Shown here: positions 34,824 through 42,798 of the stretch, piece by piece
Layout of the letters: each line of letters opens with the position of its first letter
Numbering within the stretch: the stretch's first letter is position 1
Assembly (NCBI GenBank): GCA_964431385.1
Contig: CAYSJM010000001.1
Span: 65,116-129,115, forward strand
DNA length: 64,000 nt
Source: UTCHB3 sp964431385
Lineage (GTDB): Bacteria > Bacteroidota > Ignavibacteria > Ignavibacteriales > Ignavibacteriaceae
Reading direction: 5' to 3'
Program-made: the position numbers and the translations under genes
The notes under the pieces: generated by a model
What the model saw: only the letters and a program-made list of their open reading frames with translations
Databases searched by the model: none
What the model was told of the DNA's origin: nothing

Positions 34824-36026
34824 TTATTTTGCGAGCGTAAAATCGAATCTCGTTCCTGCTCCGGGTTGAGAAGAAACGGATATCTCCCCCCCCATCACTC
34901 CAACAAGTTTTTTTACGGTTGCCAACCCGATTCCGTTCCCTCTTCCGCCGAACCTGTCTCTTGACGAGAGTACAGTAAATATCTCAAAAATTTTGCCTAA
35001 TGATTGCTGTGAAATTCCTCGTCCGTTGTCAGAAACAAAAAAATGATAGTGTTTTTCCGATTCAGAAAATCCAATTTCGATTTCCACTTCATTACTGTCA
35101 TTGTATTTAATTGCATTGGAGACCAGATTGAGAAGTATCTGCTGAAGTGCAGTCTTGTTTATTTCGAGCCGCACATCAGAATGAGGATAGACGATATTGA
35201 CATCTTTTGCCGACGGTATCAGTCGAAGTGTCTCTTGAATAAAATGATCCAAGATTAATTCCTCTTTCGTAAACTTGTCAAATTTATAACTGCGGCTATG
35301 CTCGAGTATTCCGTCAACAAGGCTCCTCAATCTATCTGAAGACCATTTGATAGCCTTGAGCATCTCTTTTCCATCATCGTCAACCTTGTCATTATAATCT
35401 TCAAGCAGCAACTGTGAGAACGCTGACATACTACCGAGAGGCGACTTGATGTCATGAGCGGCTACAAAAGCGAATTTTTCCAGCTCAATATTTCTTTCTT
35501 CCAACTGTTCGATAATTGAATCAAGATCTAATTTCTTTTTCCTTAGCTCAAACAATTTTACCACCTGCTTGGCTAAAATGATTAGTGCCCGTTCATTTGC
35601 ATCGCTAAATTCTCGCGGTTTATGGTCGATAACACACAAGGTGCCCATAGGTAATCCATTAGTTGTCATCAAGGGAACACCGGCATAAAAAATAATTGGT
35701 GGATCAGTCATTACATTGGGATTGTCAAAAAACCTTTCATCGAGCCGGGTATCAGGCACTATGAAATTGGTACCGGGGTGATTAATGGCATGGGAGCACA
35801 TCCCTAACTCGCGTGGAGCTTCAGTGAATTGTTTCCCAAATGAAGACTTAAACCATTGCCTGTTGGAATCAATCAGATTTACAAAAGAGATTGGTGTACC
35901 GCAAATAAACGAAGCAAGCTCTGTAATTTCGTCATATTCAACCTCGGGCATCGTATCGAGAATTGAAAATGCTTCAAGTTCTTTTAATCTTTCTTTCTCA
36001 CGGTGATGTAATTCAGGTTTTATCAT
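34824..36026 (-). CDS. GAF-domain sensor histidine kinase
   Basis: 400 aa, soluble. A GAF domain (about 25-165) has ICGTPISFVNLIDSNRQWF, CSHAINHPG and GLPMGTLCVID, a family often found in light or redox sensors, with a Cys-His pair. A coiled-coil linker leads to HisKA with His191 (VAAHDIKSPLGSMSAF). HATPase_c follows (about 285-398, GRGNGIGLATVKKLV). It is orphan, and transcribed with the PAS kinase 107 nt downstream and the DUF2752 gene 53 nt upstream if these form an operon. Confidence 0.93.
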   Translation of the reverse strand: MIKPELHHREKERLKELEAFSILDTMPEVEYDEITELASFICGTPISFVNLIDSNRQWFKSSFGKQFTEAPRELGMCSHAINHPGTNFIVPDTRLDERFFDNPNVMTDPPIIFYAGVPLMTTNGLPMGTLCVIDHKPREFSDANERALIILAKQVVKLFELRKKKLDLDSIIEQLEERNIELEKFAFVAAHDIKSPLGSMSAFSQLLLEDYNDKVDDDGKEMLKAIKWSSDRLRSLVDGILEHSRSYKFDKFTKEELILDHFIQETLRLIPSAKDVNIVYPHSDVRLEINKTALQQILLNLVSNAIKYNDSNEVEIEIGFSESEKHYHFFVSDNGRGISQQSLGKIFEIFTVLSSRDRFGGRGNGIGLATVKKLVGVMGGEISVSSQPGAGTRFDFTLAK

Positions 36027-36079
36027 GGTATTCCTCTCGAATTGATAATTTGATCAGAATTATTTACCGTTTCTTCAGA

Positions 36080-36379
36080 TTAAAGCACTACTTCTTTTTT
36101 TGAAAATAGTGAACGAAGAAACAAAAATATCTCAAACGCAAAATAAGGAGCAACGAGATAAATTAAAGGGTTCGAGTTCCAGGCTTTCAAGAATTCTAAC
36201 CTGACTAAATGAGTGGCGGCTGTTGTAATTCCACAACCAGGGCAGTGAGTATGGAAAATTACTTTAAAGAGACAGGGAGGTAAAATATCGATAGAAAAAA
36301 ACACTTGAACCAAAATACCTACAGTAAAACAGGCTGTGAGTATCATGATTGAGGGGTCTCTTCGATACAATTTTTTCAT
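36080..36379 (-). CDS. DUF2752 membrane protein
   Basis: 99 aa with two or three hydrophobic segments (about 11-30, 65-90). It contains HTHCPGCGITTAATHL, the Cys-Pro-x-Cys-Gly motif typical of DUF2752. The two Cys sit at a membrane face and could bind a metal or form a disulfide. A TM2-domain gene lies upstream on the same strand, a pairing often seen in Bacteroidota. Function unknown. Confidence 0.85.
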   Translation of the reverse strand: MKKLYRRDPSIMILTACFTVGILVQVFFSIDILPPCLFKVIFHTHCPGCGITTAATHLVRLEFLKAWNSNPLIYLVAPYFAFEIFLFLRSLFSKKEVVL

Positions 36380-36481
36380 TTGGGATTGTCATGTTTTAGG
36401 GAAAATAAACGGATTTAGTTCGAAAACCGCATATATACAGAGAGGAAAAATCGGGCTGAAATTAAATTCCAGCCCAAAAAC

Positions 36482-36694
36482 TTATACCAAATCTCTGCCG
36501 TCAGCCATTTTTAAGCCGCCGGTGATAATCTGAATGAGATCGATGATGGTCCAAATACCACAACCGCCAAATGTGATGAGCATCAACCACCAGTTGGAGT
36601 GTCCCATCATTAGACGATGAATTCCAAGTCCACCGAGGAAAAAACAAATCAAGATCATAGTAGTCTTGGATTGAACGGGTTTCTGTTCTGCCAT
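36482..36694 (-). CDS. TM2-domain small membrane protein
   Basis: 70 aa from the ATG at 36694, with AAAGG in the preceding bases. A longer frame reaching 36838 lacks support. It has two membrane helices around a short linker: TTMILICFFLGGLGIHRLMM, then GHSNWWLMLITFGGCGIWTI, followed by IDLIQIITG. This is the TM2 fold (helix, Gly-x-x-x-HR turn, W-rich second helix, DLIxI). Function unknown in bacteria. Confidence 0.88.
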   Translation of the reverse strand: MAEQKPVQSKTTMILICFFLGGLGIHRLMMGHSNWWLMLITFGGCGIWTIIDLIQIITGGLKMADGRDLV

Positions 36695-37147
36695 AATTAT
36701 ACCTTTTGTTTCTCCTACTCGTAAGGCTTTTCGGTGTCGCCCCGTTTTTTTGAGTGGGTTCTGGACTCCACTTGCTATTAAAAAATTGTCTGAAGAATCA
36801 GAATCAATTTGAATAAAACTCAAAACAATAAACCACAAAGGAATTGCAGCAAACGATGTAATTCTTCGTTTTAAGTGTTATAACTAACTTTTGTACAACT
36901 AAAAGAATATCGACAATAGATATTTATGGGAGAGAAACTTAACCTTGGAGATAACAAACTATTATTAAAGTAACGGTGGAAATTATGTTTTTTTTCTATA
37001 ACTACCAAACGAAATTCTTAAAATAATTGCAAAAAAATGAAAATATCAGAATAATAATTATGGAAGATACCTGATCCGAAGAAAATTGAATCAAACCTTG
37101 AGTTTTTAGGGGGATTTTTGGCAGAAGTGAGATATTAGACTTTTAAC
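36695..37147. other. Intergenic region of about 450 bp, no gene seen
   Basis: AT-rich DNA between the TM2 gene and the MDR gene, both leftward. There is a small imperfect hairpin AGTGGG / CTCCACT near 36753-36773, and otherwise no conserved-looking frame, tRNA or long repeat. The promoter of the leftward TM2/DUF2752/kinase series should be at the left end. I see nothing more that I can support. Confidence 0.55.
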
Positions 37148-37182
37148 CCGGCAGGTTTTTTTTGAGGGTTGGAACCTGCCGG
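37148..37182 (-). terminator. Probable terminator of the MDR oxidoreductase gene
   Basis: A perfect 10-bp inverted repeat CCGGCAGGTT / AACCTGCCGG with a 15-nt loop ends 10 nt beyond the stop at 37192. The leftward transcript has only a weak U-stretch afterwards, so it may act with a factor or as a 3' stabiliser. Confidence 0.6.
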
Positions 37183-37191
37183 ATCAATATT

Positions 37192-38154
37192 CTAAGAAGC
37201 GATTTTTATGACTACATTTCCCTTTTTGTGCCCTTTATCTACAAATTCGTGAGCAGCAACAATCTCCTCCATTGGATATACTTTATCGATTACCGGATTA
37301 AATTTACCCTCAACCACCTTTTGAGCCATAAAATTTAGTTTTTCAGTAGTTTCTTTGCAAACTCCCCCAACAACTTTTACTTTTGTTGTGAGGTTAGTCC
37401 ACAATCCTTTCACAACATCAACAGGATTATAATGAACTGCACGCAAATAGTACCCACCCGGTTTTATCGATTTGACACAACCGTTGAATGGGCATTGGCC
37501 TAAAGTATCGTAAATTAGATCGTACTTCACCCCGTTTTTTGTAAAATCTTCTTTAGTGTAATCTATCACAAACTTTGCACCAATTGATTTCACCATTTCA
37601 GCATTTGAACCACTACAAACTGCGGTAACTTCAGCTCCAAAATCTTTGGCTAATTGAACTGCAGCTGTCCCAAGACAACCCGATGCCCCATGAATAAGCA
37701 CTTTATCACCCTTTTTAATTTTACCTTTTTCTAAGAAGTACAGACTTGTAAGACCACCAAAAGTGATTGCGGTCGCCACTCCAAAAGAAATATTTTTTGG
37801 TTTGTGTGCAATTACGGCATCTTGCGAAAAACATTTATACTCGGCATAAGTCCCAAATTCAAACCCGGAAGAACCAAAGACCTCATCATTTTTCTTGAAT
37901 AGAGTAACATCTTTACCCGTTTCTTCCACAATTCCGGCAAAATCTATACCAAGAGTCTGAATTTTGGGGGTAAATATTCCATAGACAAGTCTCGCTACCC
38001 ACGGATTGGCTGATCTGATCCTGATATCTGCAGTAGTAACAGTTGTAGCCATTATTTTTACTAAAATCTCGTTATCCCCGGGAACGGGTTTTGCCTGCTC
38101 CTTAATGTGAAGGACTGATGGTGGACCGTATTTTGTAAAGATGACTGTACGCAT
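37192..38154 (-). CDS. Zinc-independent MDR-type NAD(P)H oxidoreductase
   Basis: 320 aa. It is a medium-chain dehydrogenase/reductase of the quinone oxidoreductase group. The GroES-like half includes TLGIDFAGIVEETGKDV at about 68-84. The Rossmann half has KVLIHGASGCLGTAAVQLAK at about 148-167, where the nucleotide-binding loop is AxxxxG. The zinc ligands of alcohol dehydrogenases are absent. It likely reduces quinones or enones with NADPH in the cytoplasm; the substrate is not readable. It stands alone, 197 nt downstream of the UbiA gene. Confidence 0.88.
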   Translation of the reverse strand: MRTVIFTKYGPPSVLHIKEQAKPVPGDNEILVKIMATTVTTADIRIRSANPWVARLVYGIFTPKIQTLGIDFAGIVEETGKDVTLFKKNDEVFGSSGFEFGTYAEYKCFSQDAVIAHKPKNISFGVATAITFGGLTSLYFLEKGKIKKGDKVLIHGASGCLGTAAVQLAKDFGAEVTAVCSGSNAEMVKSIGAKFVIDYTKEDFTKNGVKYDLIYDTLGQCPFNGCVKSIKPGGYYLRAVHYNPVDVVKGLWTNLTTKVKVVGGVCKETTEKLNFMAQKVVEGKFNPVIDKVYPMEEIVAAHEFVDKGHKKGNVVIKIAS

Positions 38155-38351
38155 ATTTTACCTGCATTTTTGATGGCGGTGGATGATTAATTGTGATTTG
38201 ATTAAAGGAAGTGGTGTAACAAAAAGTATTTATACACCTTCTTATGAATACTTTTCAAATTTCAGTAGATGAAAATAATATCAAAAAAATTGCGATGATG
38301 ATATATTGGGTTAAACGGTCAGAACAGTCAGCAGGTGGTGAAATTTTTCTC

Positions 38352-39194
38352 TTAAATAAGTCTTAAAACAAGAAATGCGAGAATTGCTGCTGTGGAACTT
38401 CTGTAAATCCATTTAATGTGGTTTCTTCCCTCATCCCCTTTCGAGTTTAGTAATTTTATCATAGAATAGATTAGGACACCATCCATAAAAATGAATGGAA
38501 TAAAGTAGTGAGGTTCAAACCATCCAAGCAGAAAAGGAATAATAGTGAGGATTAAAACAAAACCGAATATCATGCAGCTAATTCGTAGTACAAAAGCTTT
38601 TCCATACTTTATAGCCAGGGAGTTGGAATTCATTTTTTTGTCGCCCTCCATATCCATTGCATCGGCGGCAATTTCTTCTCCCAGGTCGAGCATTGCAGCC
38701 AATAGACCAAAGAAAAAAACCGTTTTTTCTAACGGAAGTCCTACTGTAATTCCGCCATACACAAATGTCATCCCGACAGAAAAACTTACCATCAGATTCC
38801 CGGGGAGCCCCGTTCTTTTTAGCCTCCAATTATAGAGGAAACCAACCACGGCTAATATGGTGCAGGCTAAAAAGGAGAGAATGCTTATGAATATGGCGAG
38901 TGATAATCCAACAGCAAGTAGCACTAATGATAATAAGAGTGCTCCATTTTTGGAAATCATTCCTGATGGAATTGGGCGAGTGGGGGCGTTAATTATATCT
39001 GAAGCTACATCAAAATAGTCGTTTATGGCAAGAATTGCACCTGAGATTAATGCAACTGAAAAGAATCCGGCAAATATTTGATATGGTGTTCCGAGTGCCC
39101 CAAGTGCAAGCATCTGCCCTGTTATTACACAAATACCGGCTGCGATTGTGAGATCAGGTCTGATTAAAATGAGGCTACCTTTGATCCAATTCAT
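38352..39194 (-). CDS. UbiA-superfamily prenyltransferase resembling DGGGP synthase
   Basis: 280 aa with about eight membrane helices. Two Asp-rich motifs are clear: NDYFDVASD at 58-66, immediately followed by IINAPTRPIPSG, and a second one around 168-187 (LGEEIAADAMDMEGDKK). The NAPTRPIPSG continuation and DMEGD are those of archaeal geranylgeranylglycerol-phosphate geranylgeranyltransferase and of related chlorophyll-synthase-like UbiA enzymes. The family transfers a prenyl diphosphate to an acceptor, using magnesium held by the Asp motifs. DGGGP synthase would attach a second geranylgeranyl ether to make archaeal-type lipid. The partner GGGP synthase is not in the window, so the acceptor remains open; quinone or digeranyl lipid are alternatives. 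Confidence 0.8.
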   Translation of the reverse strand: MNWIKGSLILIRPDLTIAAGICVITGQMLALGALGTPYQIFAGFFSVALISGAILAINDYFDVASDIINAPTRPIPSGMISKNGALLLSLVLLAVGLSLAIFISILSFLACTILAVVGFLYNWRLKRTGLPGNLMVSFSVGMTFVYGGITVGLPLEKTVFFFGLLAAMLDLGEEIAADAMDMEGDKKMNSNSLAIKYGKAFVLRISCMIFGFVLILTIIPFLLGWFEPHYFIPFIFMDGVLIYSMIKLLNSKGDEGRNHIKWIYRSSTAAILAFLVLRLI

Positions 39195-39323
39195 AAATGG
39201 GTAAAGAATTAAGTTGTAAGAAAATGATATTTACGCCAACAAAAATAGTAATTACCATCAACACTCTTCAAATTAAAGAAAATTCTTTAACCCGCCATGT
39301 AATTGAGCAAATGCCTCCAAAAC

Positions 39324-39357
39324 AAAAAAGCCCAAGAATCTCTTCTTAGGCTTTTTT
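39324..39357 (-). terminator. Terminator of the initiator tRNA gene
   Basis: The leftward transcript forms AAAAAAGCC-AAGAA / TTCTT-GGCTTTTTT with a TCTC-type loop and one U-G-like interior pair, ending in U6. It begins about 6 nt after the tRNA 3' end. Confidence 0.85.
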
Positions 39358-39362
39358 CATTG

Positions 39363-39435
<73 letters not shown>

Positions 39436-39545
39436 ATCAAAAATCTTGATCATATTTCCTGAATAGTAATTGTTATAATTTAGTCTTCAAATGTAAGCAT
39501 TATTTCCCAATCCACCAAATAAATAGAAGTACTAATCTTAATCCC

Positions 39546-40253
39546 CTATTTAAGCTCCTCAAAGGTGATGTCCATCAGATCATACTTTTGCCAATCTGCA
39601 AAGTCATAGTGCCACCACTCACTCTCGAGTGCTTTAAATCCGTGCATTTCCATTACAATTCTTAATAGAGCTCTGTTAATCCTTTGGGTGACAGAAATAT
39701 TCTGGTACTTGTGTCCGGCTTTTTCGGTAAAGTCATCAAAAATAGTGGGCATATCGAGCAACTCACCATTGGTCATATCATAGAGTCCGAGATCGATTGC
39801 ACACCCTCTGTTGTGGCGACTGCCTGTTTTTGGGCTGGCTGCAAAATCCTCATCCAATACAAAGTCCCAAATCTTTTTTGTGATTCCATAAGGTCTGTAC
39901 GCATCATAAATCACTATTCCGATATTATTCAGAGCGAGAGTTTCAGCAACTTTTTTGAGAGCTAAAGCTGCGGGTTTGCGTAAGAAAACTCCGGCAGAAT
40001 TGTAAAGCACTTGTTTTGTAACATTATCTGTAGTTGCATACTTTACATCTTTTTTGATATTTGGTACTAAGTCTTCAAGATTCACCAATTCGTTATAGTG
40101 ATGTGCTGCAACTTGTGCGAGATACAAAGTCTTTGAGTTAACAACCTTTAATCCAAATTCATTTACCGGAATTTCAGGTTGAGAATAAAGCAGCCCAGTC
40201 AGCAGAATTAGAAACGGGATGAGCCGAATCTGAATTAAATTATATTTTCTCAT
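39546..40253 (-). CDS. D-Ala-D-Ala dipeptidase, VanX/DdpX-like (M15D)
   Basis: 235 aa with a signal peptide (about 1-24). The M15D zinc site is complete: His147 and Asp154 in SRHNRGCAIDL, His215 in ESEWWHYD, and catalytic Glu212. IYDAYRP at 115-121 is also conserved. These enzymes cleave D-alanyl-D-alanine; in bacteria without vanHA they serve peptidoglycan dipeptide recycling, and no van genes are nearby. Its start overlaps the M14 peptidase stop by 4 nt (ATGA), so the two are translationally coupled and probably share a substrate pool in the periplasm. Confidence 0.9.
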   Translation of the reverse strand: MRKYNLIQIRLIPFLILLTGLLYSQPEIPVNEFGLKVVNSKTLYLAQVAAHHYNELVNLEDLVPNIKKDVKYATTDNVTKQVLYNSAGVFLRKPAALALKKVAETLALNNIGIVIYDAYRPYGITKKIWDFVLDEDFAASPKTGSRHNRGCAIDLGLYDMTNGELLDMPTIFDDFTEKAGHKYQNISVTQRINRALLRIVMEMHGFKALESEWWHYDFADWQKYDLMDITFEELK

Positions 40254-42004
40254 TCAACAACTCTCAAAATTGGATAAACACAATAATTTTTATCAAAATA
40301 GGGTGATTTTTTATAAAAGAATGAAAGTCTTGCATCGGGATCATTCCTGAATTTTTCATCAGATGCAAGTTTTTCTTCGAACTCTTTCTTCAGATTGGCA
40401 TCTGTTTTAAGCATTTCCAAGGCGACTTTTTCCATCACATAGTCTTCAAAATACTCCTTCATTTCAAATATCTGATTAAAAAATCCCCATGAGAAAAAAG
40501 AATCTTCCGATGATGGTTCGAGCAATAAATTGATAATTTTTAATGTCCGCTGGTCACAGGATACAAAAAATGATCCGGCTGGTGCAACAAATTCCATTTT
40601 TGTTGCATCGTACTTAGCTACAGCTCTGAACCGCCCTTCATAAGGTGTCTTTGCAAATGAAAAATCCTTAAACTTTAATTTCTCCACTTTGAATTTTTTC
40701 TCTGCCGAGAATTTTTCAACTTTTACACCATGAAGTTCCAAAATTGAAACAAGAGACGAGTACTCAGACGGGATTATATATCCTAGAGGGACTTTCATTG
40801 AGTCAGAAGTGTAGATATCATCAAACAGGGGTATCTCTTTCTCAAATTTTTTCCCCGTGTAAACAATTTTTTCTACACCAGAAACGAGACTTGTTTCATA
40901 AACTGCTTCAATTCCTTTAAACATAATTTTATTGTCGGTTTTATCTTTTGTCGAGAATTTGATGGGCAACCATTTGGCTCCACTTCCAACAAACTGTTTC
41001 ATATTGTTGTCAGCTTTATGATTCTCTTCACGAATGATTTTCCCATTCAAAACAAGAAATTTGGCTACAGTTTCCAGCACAGCTTTTGTTGCAAATACCC
41101 TATCCTTGTAAGGTTTCATCATGTGAGTTTCGACCAGCAAAGAAATGCGATTTTGAGCCGCCGTGTAACCTCCTGAAAATCGGGGTGTTGAAGCCCAATC
41201 AAGCATACCGTTTTCGACTTTATTGTCCTTAAAAAAGACATAAGGTGCTACCATCCAACCTGCCGACTCCACATTTTCCATCAAATATGGAAGGAAAACA
41301 TTTTGAGAAAGTTTTGCGAGATTTGGCGAGATGTTGCCGTGTCTCTCAAGTCCGTAAGTTACGGTATATTGATAATCGGCACCATCAGTTGTATGGTTGT
41401 CAATCGAAAAATCAGGGAGCCAAGCCGAAAAAAGCCCCAACATGGCACGCATTTCGGGAGCATCCGCCTTCATCCAGTCGCGGTTCAAATTAATATTTTG
41501 TGCAGTTGTTCTCCAGCCCATATTTGTGGGTCCATCCTGATTGATCCGATTGTATGCGGAACTTCTTTCATGTCCGTCAACGCTAAAAATTGGGACAACC
41601 AATAAAATTACATTTTCAAAAATCTCTTTATGCTTCCCTTCCACCAGCATTTCCCTTAAAAAAATCATTGAAGCATCTTTTCCCTCAATCTCCCCCGAGT
41701 GAATACCATTTAAAACCAATAATATCGGTTTGCCGGTTGTTCGTGCAACTTCGGGAGAGAATGCTTTGTCTTTAGAGACAATAAAAACCTTTAGTTCCCT
41801 TCCTTGAGGAGAGACGCCAAAAGTTTTATAACTTACAGCTTCATTTGTTTTGGAAAGTTTTTCAAAAAACTGATCTGTCTCTTTGTAAGTGGAAGTGGCT
41901 TTGAAGTTCGATTTCTCAAATTCTGTTTGCCATTCGTTTTGTGAGTAGAGTACAGAAGTGGTAATAATTAAGAATAACAGGCTTTTTGCAAAAGATCGTG
42001 ACAA
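40250..42004 (-). CDS. M14-family zinc metallopeptidase, secreted
   Basis: 584 aa with a TTG start at 42004, the only start that keeps the signal peptide (AKSLLFLIITTSVLYSQ). No strong Shine-Dalgarno is visible. Zinc ligands: His102 and Glu105 in NGIHSGEIEG and His204 in SIDNHTTDG; VETHM around 285-295 likely supplies the catalytic Glu. FSVDGHERS and NLNRDWMK are typical of the M14 group from Bacteroidota that acts on peptides rather than classic carboxypeptidases. It is upstream of and coupled to the VanX-like gene. Substrate is inferred to be peptides or murein fragments. Confidence 0.9.
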   Translation of the reverse strand: MSRSFAKSLLFLIITTSVLYSQNEWQTEFEKSNFKATSTYKETDQFFEKLSKTNEAVSYKTFGVSPQGRELKVFIVSKDKAFSPEVARTTGKPILLVLNGIHSGEIEGKDASMIFLREMLVEGKHKEIFENVILLVVPIFSVDGHERSSAYNRINQDGPTNMGWRTTAQNINLNRDWMKADAPEMRAMLGLFSAWLPDFSIDNHTTDGADYQYTVTYGLERHGNISPNLAKLSQNVFLPYLMENVESAGWMVAPYVFFKDNKVENGMLDWASTPRFSGGYTAAQNRISLLVETHMMKPYKDRVFATKAVLETVAKFLVLNGKIIREENHKADNNMKQFVGSGAKWLPIKFSTKDKTDNKIMFKGIEAVYETSLVSGVEKIVYTGKKFEKEIPLFDDIYTSDSMKVPLGYIIPSEYSSLVSILELHGVKVEKFSAEKKFKVEKLKFKDFSFAKTPYEGRFRAVAKYDATKMEFVAPAGSFFVSCDQRTLKIINLLLEPSSEDSFFSWGFFNQIFEMKEYFEDYVMEKVALEMLKTDANLKKEFEEKLASDEKFRNDPDARLSFFYKKSPYFDKNYCVYPILRVVE

Positions 42005-42179
42005 TTTCTTAGATTCCGTGTTAAATTTTTAATAAAGAAGTGTAATAATTTAATTAATTGGGGTGAAATAATTATTAAATGATTTTAGCAGGATTACCGA
42101 ATTCGCTTGAATTTTGTCCCTTATTTCAGTATGTTAGGTAATAGTTTTTCCCAAATAACGGGCAATGGGAGATTGGATC

Positions 42180-42584
42180 ATGCTTACAACAATTGACAAA
42201 AGCAATTACTTAAAGGGACTGTTGATAGTCGCAAGAATCGACAACAGTTTAATAGACAAAGAAAAAGATTATATTAGAAATGTAGCCACTAAACTGGGTT
42301 TTAGTAAAGATTTCTACGAAGAAGTATTAAAAAATTTAATGATTAACGAAAACATCAGTGATAACCCGCTGTCGTTTAGTTCCTCGGCAATTACAGAAAT
42401 ATTTATTGACGAAGCACTCAATCTAGCTTACGCTGATCGTGATGTTTCGCAACCTGAATTGGAATGGCTGAAAAAAACAGCTGAAATGAACGGAATCTCA
42501 AATCACAGATTCCAGGAAATTATTTCAATTTTTTTGACAACTAAACAAGATGAAGAGATAGCAAAAAAATCTGCTATTGCTTGA
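42180..42584 (+). CDS. TerB-like helical protein
   Basis: 134 aa from the ATG at 42180, which has GGGAGA 7 nt upstream; an ATG at 42165 lacks such a site. The protein is all-helical with two repeats: LLIVARIDNSLIDKEKDYIR and LNLAYADRDVSQPELEWLKK. Each has a D-x-x-x-x-x-x-E pattern like the metal-binding helices of TerB/DUF533. There is no signal peptide. Tellurite resistance is not implied, since other ter genes are absent. Function unknown. Confidence 0.75.
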   Translation: MLTTIDKSNYLKGLLIVARIDNSLIDKEKDYIRNVATKLGFSKDFYEEVLKNLMINENISDNPLSFSSSAITEIFIDEALNLAYADRDVSQPELEWLKKTAEMNGISNHRFQEIISIFLTTKQDEEIAKKSAIA

Positions 42585-42669
42585 TTCTGAGAACATTAGA
42601 ATTCGCCAAAAACTGATTTTTAGCCGACGATTCAAATTTTTAGATTGTAGAACTGTTTAAAGTTAGACA

Positions 42670-42697
42670 AGCGGTTATTTCCCCCCAGATAACCGCT
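42670..42697. repeat. Perfect 9-bp hairpin, not a clear terminator
   Basis: AGCGGTTAT / ATAACCGCT with a 10-nt loop containing C6, located 86 nt after the TerB-like gene and about 100 nt before the Tricorn gene. Neither side has a T-tract, so it is more like an operator or mRNA 3' stabiliser than an intrinsic terminator. Confidence 0.5.
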
Positions 42698-42798
42698 GAC
42701 CTTCTATACCCGCCTCTTATCCAAATATAGTTGTCAGGTTCTCCTGATTTAACTAACATTTAAGTTCATTTTTTCACTAACAAATTCAGTAAGGTACT

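Noticed and set aside
39546..40253. Vancomycin resistance gene vanX
   Set aside because: Enzyme family fits, but vanH, vanA and vanRS are absent; a recycling or nutritional role is more likely.
42180..42584. Tellurite resistance gene terB
   Set aside because: Only the helical TerB-like fold is seen; no other ter genes are present.
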